From Spirochaeta sp. UBA5339 (GTDB lineage: Bacteria > Spirochaetota > Spirochaetia > DSM-2461), in the NCBI GenBank assembly GCA_002408085.1, contig DHQL01000009.1, positions 62,001-126,000 of the forward strand: a DNA stretch of 64,000 nt. Direction: 5' to 3'. The notes under the pieces were generated by a model. The model searched no databases, was not told where the DNA came from, and worked only from the letters and a program-made list of their open reading frames with translations. This document shows positions 16,488-25,516 of the stretch, piece after piece (the stretch's first letter is position 1; each line of letters starts with the position of its first letter). Made by a program: the position numbers and the translations under genes.

Positions 16488-18984
16488 ATATGGGGTCCAG
16501 TATGGTCAGCCTGATTTCCAGAGGTTCCAGCTGCGCCGAATAGACGATTTTCCCCTCCTGAGCATGCATTTCGTACTGATTAAATCCAGGTACTGAATTT
16601 TTTTCCAGAATATACATATCTTCGGCAGCCAATTCTGTACCGCCGAAATTCGCCCAGCTGTCAAAGCTGCTGCCCTTACACCGATTGACAAAGTACTCTC
16701 TCACCCGGTAGGCAGGAGACTTCATATCCGAGACGGGAAGGGTCAAATCAAGAGGTTCATTCCGGTCAAATGGGGTATACCTGTTGGTGCCGGTCATATC
16801 AAAAAGCTCCCCTTCAGAAAAAATATTGTTGAAGTGTTCGTAGTTGTAGCTGATAAGAACCACAGACTCCTCTTTTCTGGTCACAAAGACACCTTTCCCG
16901 CTGTACAGGAGTTTATTTCCCAGTCGGTTTGCAAAGTAGAGGGAGTAGAAAACACTTTTTCTTATGCCATTCATTGTATAAATCCCCATACCTCCATGAA
17001 AAAGTTCCGAAGGAAAGGAGTTTTCTTCTATTAAATCTGTAAGAGACCAGTAACCGAAACTGTCCAGACGGTCATAGTTTTCAAGGAGGTTTTTCATTAT
17101 GTAACAGGACTTGAAACATGTGTCGTTCAGAAGGTTCCGGTGAGATACTGTCAAACCCCATTCTGTCAGGTAGAGAGGTATCTTGCCGTATCCTGTCTGT
17201 TCGAGGCTGTTTCGGATACTGGATATAAAATTTGAAAAGTTATCCGGGTCTCTGGACAGGCGGTTGTTCATCTCCGTATTGACTATGACCGAGTGATTGT
17301 TTTCGGCATAAAAAATATCCGAGTAGTAGTGAATGTCAACAAAGTCGGGAGGGCAGTTTGAGTCTGTGCAGAATTTAAGAAATCTTTCCAGCCAGTTTAT
17401 GTTGTCATCGGTCAGGGGGAGAAGGGACGGAGTTCCGAAGCGGAGGGAGCTGTTTATTTCTTTAACAGCTTCATAGCTGTTCCTGTAGAACTCGAAAAAT
17501 AGTTCATCTCTGTCGAATCCGAAAAGAGTCCGTTCCGTATCAGGTTCATTCCACACTGAAAAAGACCAGCTGAGAACCTCATTATGACCATACCTTTTCA
17601 TAAGGTGGGTTATCAGATTACGGATCAGGAGTTTCCACTCATTTATATCAGCGGGTTCACTGGTGATGAATTTTGATGTAAAAACAGTTTTATTTTTATC
17701 CCGCGCCAGCTCTTCGGGCATAAAAGAGAGGTTTATAATCGGTTTGAGCTTTACCGACAGAAGGAAATCAATCACCTCATCGATCAGATTGAAGTGGAAA
17801 CTGAGTCCCTTTGTGTTTCTGCTGATTATATGCATATCATCGCTTAATATCCCATGGAATTTTATGCTCTCGAATCCGATAGAATTCTGGAGATCCCGGA
17901 TCATTGCCTGTATGCTGGACTGCAGGATATCCTTTGCTTTTCCCACACCGATAACCCTTTTAAAGTGATGACGGTTCTGTTTTATAACATTGTTGAAGGA
18001 TACTTCCGGAAATGTGATTACTGATTTTGATCTGCTTTGTTCCCGGGGTGTTGTATTCCTCTCCGAGGGCAGGTGTTTTCCCAGAAGATGGAGGTAGTTA
18101 TTCAGTTCGACTGAGATATAGTTTACCTTGCTCTCTTCGCCGGTTTTCTTCTTCTCTATTTCATCCTTCTTCTTTTCTCTGTAGGCACTTGGCAGGGTTT
18201 TGTATCTTTTCTTGAATGACCGGATAAAGCTGTGGGGATCATTGAACCCGTGACGGGAGGATATGGTACTGATGGGCTCGCTGCTGCTGAGCATATCTTC
18301 AACAGCATTCATAAGCTTTACCTCGTTGTTGTACTCTGAAAAGGTGACACCCATACACTTTTTGAAGTAGGTGGAAAGGTAGGGAACAGTAATCCCTTCC
18401 ATTTCGGCAAGCTCACTGAGTGAGAGATTACTGGTGTAGTGATTATTGATATATTTCAGGATTCTGTTGAGCCTGAGAAGGTCTTTTTTTGACCGTTGAT
18501 CCGGTTTGGGTTCTGTCTGGAAATGCTCGGTCAGGATGGAGATAATTCCATATATATACGAGAGATTCTTGCTCTGTAAAGAGGGAGTTTCAGATGAATT
18601 CGCCTTAACCATCAGAGCAAGAAGCTCCTTGATCCGGTTGAAATGTACCATTTTTTCAGGACACTCTCTGCTGCTGCAGTTGAAAAGATAACGGTCATAA
18701 TCTGAAAGACTGTCATCCAGGTATGTCATGTCAATCTGAGCAGCCAGCATAATACAGCCATCGGAGTTCAGTTCGTGAATCTGATTGGGGCTGATAACAA
18801 TAACATCATCGCTTTCCAGTTCGTAGAGACTTCCCTCGGATGAAACGTTGACCCGGCCGTCGAGAACCATAAGAATTTCCAGGTTCTTATGCCAGTGTTT
18901 TGTTACATTTCCCAGCTTGTGAATAAACAGTTTCAACGGGCCTGTTGATGAATAATTGATAACTTCCTGACGCTGTATGGCCAT
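16486..18984 (-). CDS. AraC regulator fused to a GH39 glycoside hydrolase
   Basis: 832-residue fusion. Residues 1-100 form a cupin with the HWHKNLEILMVLDG signature; 170-270 an AraC DNA-binding domain (LAEMEGITVPYLSTYFKKCMG, RHGFNDPHSFIRSFKKRYK, quoted in parts); about 325-832 a GH39 beta-xylosidase-like barrel with the acid/base Glu480 in WNEP and nucleophile Glu608 in TEWG, plus a C-terminal beta domain. Both catalytic Glu residues are present, so the domain may be active or serve as a sugar sensor. Cytoplasmic, no signal peptide. The ATG has GGGGGAG eight bases upstream. It is divergent from the 19198 importer operon and likely controls it. Confidence 0.9.
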   Translation of the reverse strand: MAIQRQEVINYSSTGPLKLFIHKLGNVTKHWHKNLEILMVLDGRVNVSSEGSLYELESDDVIVISPNQIHELNSDGCIMLAAQIDMTYLDDSLSDYDRYLFNCSSRECPEKMVHFNRIKELLALMVKANSSETPSLQSKNLSYIYGIISILTEHFQTEPKPDQRSKKDLLRLNRILKYINNHYTSNLSLSELAEMEGITVPYLSTYFKKCMGVTFSEYNNEVKLMNAVEDMLSSSEPISTISSRHGFNDPHSFIRSFKKRYKTLPSAYREKKKDEIEKKKTGEESKVNYISVELNNYLHLLGKHLPSERNTTPREQSRSKSVITFPEVSFNNVIKQNRHHFKRVIGVGKAKDILQSSIQAMIRDLQNSIGFESIKFHGILSDDMHIISRNTKGLSFHFNLIDEVIDFLLSVKLKPIINLSFMPEELARDKNKTVFTSKFITSEPADINEWKLLIRNLITHLMKRYGHNEVLSWSFSVWNEPDTERTLFGFDRDELFFEFYRNSYEAVKEINSSLRFGTPSLLPLTDDNINWLERFLKFCTDSNCPPDFVDIHYYSDIFYAENNHSVIVNTEMNNRLSRDPDNFSNFISSIRNSLEQTGYGKIPLYLTEWGLTVSHRNLLNDTCFKSCYIMKNLLENYDRLDSFGYWSLTDLIEENSFPSELFHGGMGIYTMNGIRKSVFYSLYFANRLGNKLLYSGKGVFVTRKEESVVLISYNYEHFNNIFSEGELFDMTGTNRYTPFDRNEPLDLTLPVSDMKSPAYRVREYFVNRCKGSSFDSWANFGGTELAAEDMYILEKNSVPGFNQYEMHAQEGKIVYSAQLEPLEIRLTILDPI

Positions 18985-19042
18985 TCTGGAATCTCCCCCT
19001 ATGCAGTAGGATTATAGTATTTAGATAACATTCTGATTTATA

Positions 19043-19079
19043 ATGTATATTATTTAATGTCAATTATTGCAATATACAT
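19043..19079. promoter_or_regulatory. Inverted repeat in the AraC-GH39 / importer divergent region
   Basis: ATGTATATT (19043-19051) and AATATACAT (19071-19079) are perfect 9-bp inverted arms 19 bp apart in an AT-rich spacer between two divergent genes. Candidate binding site for the AraC-GH39 protein. Confidence 0.45.
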
Positions 19080-19141
19080 AAAATGCAGGATTTTGGGTGA
19101 ATTAAATTAATAAATCGACATGTTCACATTAACTGCATCCC

Positions 19142-19170
19142 TTGCTGAGCGGCTCTGAATAATCTAAATT
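19142..19170 (+). promoter_or_regulatory. Promoter of the two-permease importer operon
   Basis: TTGCTG (19142-19147), 17-bp spacer, TAAATT (19165-19170); the start codon is 28 bp further on. Confidence 0.45.
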
Positions 19171-19197
19171 TTTGATAATTCAGGATAAGGTCAGCCT

Positions 19198-20703
19198 ATG
19201 GAAAATAAAAGTTTACTTAAAATAAATAACATGTATAAATGGTTTGATGCCACCCAGGCATTGAAGGGTGTCGATCTGGAAATCCAGGGAGGCCAGATTC
19301 ATGGGCTGATCGGTGAAAACGGAAGCGGTAAATCAACAATTACCTCTATTATTGCCGGTGTTAAAATGCCCACAGAGGGACGTATGTTTTTCAAGGGTCA
19401 GCCCTGGGAACCCTCTTCAATGGCATCCGCTTTTGACTGCGGTGTCAGCATGATCCTTCAGGAAGCCAATACGATACCCGGATGTACGGTAGCGGAGAAT
19501 CTTTATGCCGGCCACATTTCAAAATTCAGGAAGTACGGTTTTCTTGACAGCCGTAAAATGGTCCGGAAAGCCTCGGAAAAACTGGCGGATTTCGGTGTCA
19601 GTCATATAGACGCCGCCGGTCTTGTGGACCAGTACGGCTTTGAAGACAGAAAGGTTGTTGAGATTGTCAGAAGTCTGAGCAGCAGTACTGAACTTCTTAT
19701 TATCGATGAAACAACAACGGCTCTCTCCCATGAGGGCAGAAAGATGCTTTACTCCATCATGCATAAGATGAAAGAAGAGGGTAAGGCTGTCATTTTTATC
19801 TCCCATGATATTGATGAGATTATTGAACACTGTACAAATCTTACGGTACTCCGGGACGGTGAGATTACCGGTCACCTCTCCTATGAGGATCTTCAAAAGG
19901 ATGATGCCATCGAACGGATAAGGTTTCTGATGGTCGGCCGTGATATCGGTGATGCCTACTACCGTGAGGACTATGACAGTTCCCACGAAGAGGAAATTGC
20001 CCTTGAGTTCAAGGATGTTTCGGTCAGCGGTGTTAAAAACTTCAATCTCCAGCTTCACAAGGGTGAGATTATAGGGTTCGGTGGACTGAGCGGCAGCGGT
20101 ATGCATGAAATCGGACGGGCCGCCTTCGGTCTGGAAAAGCTTGCTTCCGGAAAAGTCATCAGAAATGAACAGATTATTAAAAGTCCCCATGACGCCATCA
20201 GGGGAAGTATCGGTTATATCAGCAAGGACCGGGATGTTGAGGCCCTGATTCTTTCGGGAGATGTCCGGGACAATATAGCCCTTCCCTCTCTGGATGGTCT
20301 GAGCAGATTCTCTTTTATTCACCCTTCTAAAGAGAAGGAACTGGTTGAGGCGGAGATAGAGTCTCTGAATATCAAGTGTTACAGCGGTAAACAGCTTGTG
20401 GGCACTCTTTCGGGAGGAAACAAGCAGAAGGTCAGCTTTGCCAAATGGACGGCCAATGACAGTGATGTGATCGTCATGGACTGTCCCACAAGGGGTGTGG
20501 ATGTAGGGGTGAAGCAGTCAATGTACGCCTTTATCGCAGAGATGAAGAAACAGGGTAAGGCCGTTCTTATGATCAGTGAGGAGCTCCCCGAGCTTATCGG
20601 GATGTCCGACAGGATTTTTATCATGAAGGATGACAAGGTTCAGAAGATTTTTGAACGGCATCCGGATCTGAAAGAATCAGACCTGATCGAATATATGATT
20701 TAA
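19198..20703 (+). CDS. Sugar ABC importer ATPase, RbsA/MglA type
   Basis: Double-ATPase subunit of a CUT2 sugar importer. First domain: Walker A GENGSGKST and Walker B LLIIDETTTAL. Second domain: a degenerate P-loop region (GFGGLSGSGMHEIG), signature LSGGNKQKV and DCPTRGVDVG. 501 aa. In the first half the usual LSGGQ signature is replaced by SLSSSTELL, a departure from the family that may make this half less active. First gene of the operon; the ribosome site (AAGG) is weak. Confidence 0.92.
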   Translation: MENKSLLKINNMYKWFDATQALKGVDLEIQGGQIHGLIGENGSGKSTITSIIAGVKMPTEGRMFFKGQPWEPSSMASAFDCGVSMILQEANTIPGCTVAENLYAGHISKFRKYGFLDSRKMVRKASEKLADFGVSHIDAAGLVDQYGFEDRKVVEIVRSLSSSTELLIIDETTTALSHEGRKMLYSIMHKMKEEGKAVIFISHDIDEIIEHCTNLTVLRDGEITGHLSYEDLQKDDAIERIRFLMVGRDIGDAYYREDYDSSHEEEIALEFKDVSVSGVKNFNLQLHKGEIIGFGGLSGSGMHEIGRAAFGLEKLASGKVIRNEQIIKSPHDAIRGSIGYISKDRDVEALILSGDVRDNIALPSLDGLSRFSFIHPSKEKELVEAEIESLNIKCYSGKQLVGTLSGGNKQKVSFAKWTANDSDVIVMDCPTRGVDVGVKQSMYAFIAEMKKQGKAVLMISEELPELIGMSDRIFIMKDDKVQKIFERHPDLKESDLIEYMI

Positions 20704-20717
20704 TGGAGTAAGTTGAA

Positions 20718-21701
20718 GTGTCTAAAACATTTAAAATATTTAAAAGTAATTTTTCACCCCTCCTTTGGATTAGACAGAATTCGGGTGATATTGTTTCCTA
20801 TCTCGGGCTTGTACTCTGTATCTCGGTATTCTCCGTTACCAGCGGAGGCCGTCTCTGGAGTCCCTATAATATCGGATTGATTCTTGAATCGACATCGGTA
20901 TATGCCATGATTGCCCTGGGTGCCATGTTTATCTATTCCATGGGCTATATGGATGTGAGTGTAGGCCCTCAGCTCGGTGTCTATGCCATTATTATGATTC
21001 TGATTATCAACGCCACAGGATCCCTTCTTCTCGGTTTTGCGGTGATTCTTGTTATTGCTCTGATTGCCGGTTTTATGAATGGCTACGTTGCGGTCTGGCT
21101 CGGAGTTCCCTCAATCGTTACCTCCCTGTTTCTGATGTTTATTTTTTCAGGTGTACAGATCCTTCTGATGGAGAGAACGGGAGTCAATACGATCTCGGCC
21201 AACTTTAATTTTGAAGCCTTTCTCAGACCTGAAGTGATTTTCACTGTACTGGCCGTTGAGATTCTGATTGTCGGTTATCTCTTCAACTACACCAAACTGG
21301 GTAAATATGTGAAGGCCATCGGCGCCAATGAGGTAACCGCATCCCACTGTGGTGTCAACACGACCTTCTGGAAGGTTGTCGCCTATCTGGCCTTCGGATT
21401 CACAGTAGCTCTCGGAGCGGTTTTCCTTCTGGCCAGAACCGGAAGTGCCGGTAAGGGAACGGGAAGCGGATACGCAATGGATATTATGCTGGCTCTGATC
21501 CTGGGAGGAATGCCCCTTTCCGGAGGAATGACATCCAGACTGAGAAGCGCGGTAACAGGTGCCTTTACCTACGTGCTTCTGTCCAACGGACTGACCCTGT
21601 CCGGTGTGGATGTAACAGTCATTCACATGATCAAGGCGGTAATCTTTGTGGGAGTAACCCTGCTTACCTGCCGCAAGAAATACGGCGTACTGCCCAGGTA
21701 A
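20718..21701 (+). CDS. Sugar ABC importer permease 1, RbsC type
   Basis: CUT2 permease with about nine to ten membrane helices across 327 residues. Family features include SVGPQLGVYAIIM near residue 80, where RbsC proteins have the S-x-G motif, and LALILGGMPLSGG near residue 260. Begins at GTG with GGAG nine bases upstream. A second, different permease is encoded after the binding protein (23005), so the channel is probably a heterodimer. Confidence 0.9.
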   Translation: MSKTFKIFKSNFSPLLWIRQNSGDIVSYLGLVLCISVFSVTSGGRLWSPYNIGLILESTSVYAMIALGAMFIYSMGYMDVSVGPQLGVYAIIMILIINATGSLLLGFAVILVIALIAGFMNGYVAVWLGVPSIVTSLFLMFIFSGVQILLMERTGVNTISANFNFEAFLRPEVIFTVLAVEILIVGYLFNYTKLGKYVKAIGANEVTASHCGVNTTFWKVVAYLAFGFTVALGAVFLLARTGSAGKGTGSGYAMDIMLALILGGMPLSGGMTSRLRSAVTGAFTYVLLSNGLTLSGVDVTVIHMIKAVIFVGVTLLTCRKKYGVLPR

Positions 21702-21756
21702 TTATTTAAGAAACTTAAATGACTTTGAGTCATATAAAAATTTGGAGGCAACTTGT

Positions 21757-22926
21757 ATGAAAAAAGGAATAGTTAAGGTCGCGGCAATTCTGCTGACCGG
21801 CTTGATTATGGCAGCCGGCTTTACCGGATGTTCGAAAGAGAAGGGTGATTCAGCTTCAGAGCAGTCACGTGCAAAACACCGCATTGGTATCGGACTCTAT
21901 GAGGATTCCGGTCCCCAGGTAACAGCGGTAAAGGCCTTTCTTGAAAGCATCAAGGATGAACTGAATCTCGACTATGTCTACGTTACCCTCTCTATGACAG
22001 ATGAGGCTGTAAACAAGACCAGAGCTCAGGAGATGATTTCTGCAGGTTGTGAGGGCATCATCCTGACAATGGACAGTGCTACCGAAGCCATTATGTCCGA
22101 AGCACAGAAGGCAAAGGTCTATGTGGCCGGTTATCTGAATGACTACGATGTAAGCTATGAAAGCATCAAGTCTCATCCCAACTTTGTGGGAACTGTTGTT
22201 GACGGACGCTACCTCGGACATGGCTGGGGTAAAGAGGTTGCCGACAGAGTTATCGTTGCAGGACACAAGAATATCGGTCTGATAAAGTTTCCCGTCTGGG
22301 CCTTCCCCCACCAGGAGGAAATGGATCAGAGTTTCCGTGGAACCATTGCAAAGTTCAATGAAACTGCTTCCGATGCTGACAAAATTGTTCTTCAGGACAC
22401 AGAAGAACTGATGTTCCAGCCCCTGGCTTCCACATATTTCGAAGCTCATCCCGATGTTGATGCCATCTTCGGAATGGTTAACGGCGCCGAATTTATCTAC
22501 CCCGTACAGGTTGCAACAGGCAGAACAGATGTAAAACTCTATACTGCCGGCTTCAACCCCTCAAATGATATTCTGGACAACTTCGGTACTGCGGGAACAG
22601 GAACCATTCAGGAGCTTGTTTACTCCAATGTTGAAGCCATTGTTTATCCTCTGGTTATGTTACTCAACAAAATCGACGGTGTAGATTTTGAAGATCAGCC
22701 TGCCGAGGCAGACCGTGTAGACAGCTCTCAGATCATCATCACAAGCGATGAGAAACTGGATATTGTCAGAGAAAAGTCTCTCTACTACACAGGTGATGCA
22801 GCTGATGCATTCCTTGATGGAAAAGATGTTCTGGCTCTCCTCGCATCAGAGGGCGGAACCTATAAGGGTCTTGTAAAGACTGTTCAGACCATGTCTGTTG
22901 AAGATCTGGCAGTCGTACTGAAATAA
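21757..22926 (+). CDS. Periplasmic sugar-binding lipoprotein (type I fold)
   Basis: Binding protein of the same CUT2 importer. ATG at 21757 is chosen: GGAGG lies about ten bases upstream and it gives a compact signal peptide ending in a lipobox (GFTGC). The mature part has the two-lobe periplasmic-binding/LacI pattern (IGIGLYEDSGPQVTAV, then AGCEGIILTMDSA and GTVVDGRYLGHGWGKEV). About 390 aa, longer than RbsB. The ligand is not evident. Confidence 0.85.
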   Translation: MKKGIVKVAAILLTGLIMAAGFTGCSKEKGDSASEQSRAKHRIGIGLYEDSGPQVTAVKAFLESIKDELNLDYVYVTLSMTDEAVNKTRAQEMISAGCEGIILTMDSATEAIMSEAQKAKVYVAGYLNDYDVSYESIKSHPNFVGTVVDGRYLGHGWGKEVADRVIVAGHKNIGLIKFPVWAFPHQEEMDQSFRGTIAKFNETASDADKIVLQDTEELMFQPLASTYFEAHPDVDAIFGMVNGAEFIYPVQVATGRTDVKLYTAGFNPSNDILDNFGTAGTGTIQELVYSNVEAIVYPLVMLLNKIDGVDFEDQPAEADRVDSSQIIITSDEKLDIVREKSLYYTGDAADAFLDGKDVLALLASEGGTYKGLVKTVQTMSVEDLAVVLK

Positions 22927-22933
22927 TACTTTT

Positions 22934-22983
22934 AATCAGCGGATTGAACCGGCCGGAGTAATTACCGGCCGGGTCCGCTGATT
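22934..22983 (+). other. Large hairpin between binding-protein and permease genes
   Basis: AATCAGCGGA pairs with TCCGCTGATT (10 bp) and, inside it, CCGGCCGG with CCGGCCGG (8 bp). There is no U-run after it. An mRNA stabilising or attenuating element that should raise binding-protein output relative to the downstream permease. Confidence 0.65.
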
Positions 22984-23004
22984 TATGGCTAAAGGGAAAT
23001 CTTA

Positions 23005-24009
23005 ATGACTAAGTTGATTCTAAAAATTATTAAAAACACATTTTTATCACTGCTCTTTCCGGCAATGATCTTTCTTGTCATGCTGTTTATCACAAGAGCC
23101 AACGGCATCGACTATTTTATCTCCCCAAACCTTGTCAGACAGGTTCTGGTTGATGGTCTTCTTTCATCAATGATTGCTCTGGCAATCTATATTCAGTTCA
23201 AGCATGGTCGTTTTGATTTCTCCGGCGGAGCCACCATCCTGCTGACAGCCATATTCGGTGGTAATATCGCACTCCTTCTCGGTCAGAATCCGATTATTTT
23301 TATTGTAGTCAGTATTGTCGTGGGTATTGTCCTCTCAATAATAACAGCAACCGTATACATCAAGGGCAAACTTCCCATCATTATCTGTACAATCGGTATG
23401 ACTCTGATCTATGAAGCCTTTACATATCTGGTCTTTGATGCGGACGGACTGAAAATTCTGACTGTGACAAGCCTTACCAAATTCGGCCGGCTCCCGGGCA
23501 TCTTTGTCCCTTTTATTCTGGCCTATGCTGTTTTTATTATCTTTTCTTACTATACAAAGTCGGGAAGAGAGGCAAAAATCCTGGCTCACAATCAGGAAGC
23601 CGGAGTTAATATCGGAATCAATGAGAAGAGAAATGTTCTTGTAACCTATATCTTCAGCGGAGTCATTATCGGTCTGGCAGCTGTCGTATACGGATCTCAG
23701 AATACCATTGCTCCCCAGGCGAACCTCTCCACTGCGGGTATCCTGTTCTCCTTTATTGTCCCTGTTTTTATCGGAATGTTTATCGGAAAGGCGAGCTTCG
23801 ATGCTCTGGGTATAATCATCGCCGCCATCGGTATGGAGATCTTCAACTACGGCCTCGACTGTCTGGGGCTGGGAGCCGGTGGCTGGCAGCAGATCATAAT
23901 GGGTATGTTTATGATCGGATTCTACTCATTCTCGGCCAAGGCCGGACAGATCAGGTCTTTTTTTATGAGAAAGGCGGCCTCCCCGGCTGCAGCTTCTGAA
24001 TCTGTATAA
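23005..24009 (+). CDS. Sugar ABC importer permease 2, RbsC type
   Basis: Second CUT2 permease of this operon, 334 aa, about nine to ten predicted helices, only distantly similar to the first one (20718). Conserved features: FDFSGGATILLTAIFGG near residue 75 and GIIIAAIGMEIFNYG toward the C-terminus. The start has AAGGGAAA upstream. Having permeases on either side of the binding-protein gene suggests an obligate heteromeric transporter. Confidence 0.88.
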   Translation: MTKLILKIIKNTFLSLLFPAMIFLVMLFITRANGIDYFISPNLVRQVLVDGLLSSMIALAIYIQFKHGRFDFSGGATILLTAIFGGNIALLLGQNPIIFIVVSIVVGIVLSIITATVYIKGKLPIIICTIGMTLIYEAFTYLVFDADGLKILTVTSLTKFGRLPGIFVPFILAYAVFIIFSYYTKSGREAKILAHNQEAGVNIGINEKRNVLVTYIFSGVIIGLAAVVYGSQNTIAPQANLSTAGILFSFIVPVFIGMFIGKASFDALGIIIAAIGMEIFNYGLDCLGLGAGGWQQIIMGMFMIGFYSFSAKAGQIRSFFMRKAASPAAASESV

Positions 24010-24110
24010 TTGCCGTTAGGTTAAGAGTTTATATAGATTTAGGAAGTTTTGAAATAAACAGGGGCCGCTAAGTTCGGTCTCATCGCTGTCCGACGAATCC
24101 GGAGGTATGT

Positions 24111-25421
24111 ATGGGCAAGTCTTTCTGGTTCCTGTTAGCTGTGCTTGTTTTCATCATTTTGCTTTTTGCGTCCACTTTTTTTATCGGTCCTGCCAGAGTC
24201 AACAGCGAGCCTGATAAAAGTTTCACCACCCTGACAATGCTGATCGACAATCAGCAGGATCTGAGCGGTTATCAGCAGGTCTCAGAAATTTCCAGAGAGA
24301 CAATCGGTATAGAAATCGAGTTTGAGACAAGACCGGCAGGAGCAGAAGGAGATGACCTTCTGAAATCCCGTCTTTCAAGCCGCAATATGACTGATTTGAA
24401 CTTCTATAACTCCGGCTCCCTCTTCAGGGCTCTCAACCTGCCGGCTAATTTTCTGGACCTCAGTCATGAACCCTTTATGGACAGAGTTCTGGATTCCTTT
24501 AAAGAAACCGTATCCCTTAATGATATGGTTTTTGCCGTTCCCGCATCTACAATGATGGCCGGGGGCTGGTTCTATAACAACAGAGTATACGATCAGCTGG
24601 GACTTGAAGTTCCCCGGACATGGGATGAACTGTTAGCCAACTGCAGGGCTGTAAGTGATGCGGGGTTGATTCCTGTTGTTACGCCCTTTGCTGACTCCTG
24701 GACCGCACAGATGGTTGTTCTGGGTGACTATTACAATCTGCACAACAGTTATCCCGGTTTTGCAGAGGCTTTTTCTGCAAACAGAATCAGTTTCTCAGAA
24801 ACCGCTGCAGCTGTTGACGGGTTTCAGAAGCTGCGGGATCTCTACACCGAGGGGTTCTATACTCCTGAGCCGGAAAATATCAGTTTTGAAGAAGGGCTCT
24901 CTCTCCTGGCAGGAGGTGATGCCGTTCATTTTCCCATGCTGAGTTTCGGACTTTCTCTTCTGGCGGAGATGAATCCCGAAGCTGAGAGTGAAATCGGTTT
25001 TTTCCCGCAGCCCGGCAGGGATGCTGCCGACCAGGGCGCCACTCTATGGATGCCTGTGGGTATCTCTGTCTACAGGGAGAGCCTGAATACTCTGGAGGCC
25101 AGGGAGTGGCTGGATTTCTTTCTCTCTTCCAAAGGGATTTCGGCATTGATGATGAATCACTCTCCTCAGGGACCCTTTGCGGTAAAAGATATTGACCTTC
25201 CCGAGAACCGTTACCAGGCCGTAAGGGATCTGATGCCCTATATTGAAAGCGGAAGGAGTGTGGCGGCCCTTGAGTTTCTTGCTCCCGTTAAAGGTCCCGG
25301 ACTGCCTGATATCAGCTTAAGGGTCGGGACGGGGGGGCTGGACCCCCTGGCCGCAGCAAAGGAGTACGATCTGGATGTTGCAAAACAGGCAAAGTATATG
25401 AATCTGGCCGGTTGGAGATAG
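24111..25421 (+). CDS. Membrane-anchored family 1 solute-binding protein, orphan
   Basis: Family 1 extracellular binding-protein fold (MLIDNQQDLSGYQQVSEI opening, FYNNRVYDQLGLEVPRTWDEL centre, WMPVGISVYRESLNTLEAREWLDF, quoted in parts) but with an uncleaved-looking N-terminal helix (FWFLLAVLVFIILLFASTFF) and neither lipobox nor clear signal cleavage site. It has no permease of its matching class next to it. It may work as a tethered sensor or binding partner for the GH78 enzyme that follows, or use permeases elsewhere. GGAGG lies five bases before the ATG. Confidence 0.75.
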   Translation: MGKSFWFLLAVLVFIILLFASTFFIGPARVNSEPDKSFTTLTMLIDNQQDLSGYQQVSEISRETIGIEIEFETRPAGAEGDDLLKSRLSSRNMTDLNFYNSGSLFRALNLPANFLDLSHEPFMDRVLDSFKETVSLNDMVFAVPASTMMAGGWFYNNRVYDQLGLEVPRTWDELLANCRAVSDAGLIPVVTPFADSWTAQMVVLGDYYNLHNSYPGFAEAFSANRISFSETAAAVDGFQKLRDLYTEGFYTPEPENISFEEGLSLLAGGDAVHFPMLSFGLSLLAEMNPEAESEIGFFPQPGRDAADQGATLWMPVGISVYRESLNTLEAREWLDFFLSSKGISALMMNHSPQGPFAVKDIDLPENRYQAVRDLMPYIESGRSVAALEFLAPVKGPGLPDISLRVGTGGLDPLAAAKEYDLDVAKQAKYMNLAGWR

Positions 25422-25516
25422 TTTGTCTTCAGCAATCCGGCACAATTACAATATTAGTGCCCCTGAAGAGATTTCTGGATCTCTGTCGGGGTGTATTTTT
25501 TGAGGTAGCAATTATT

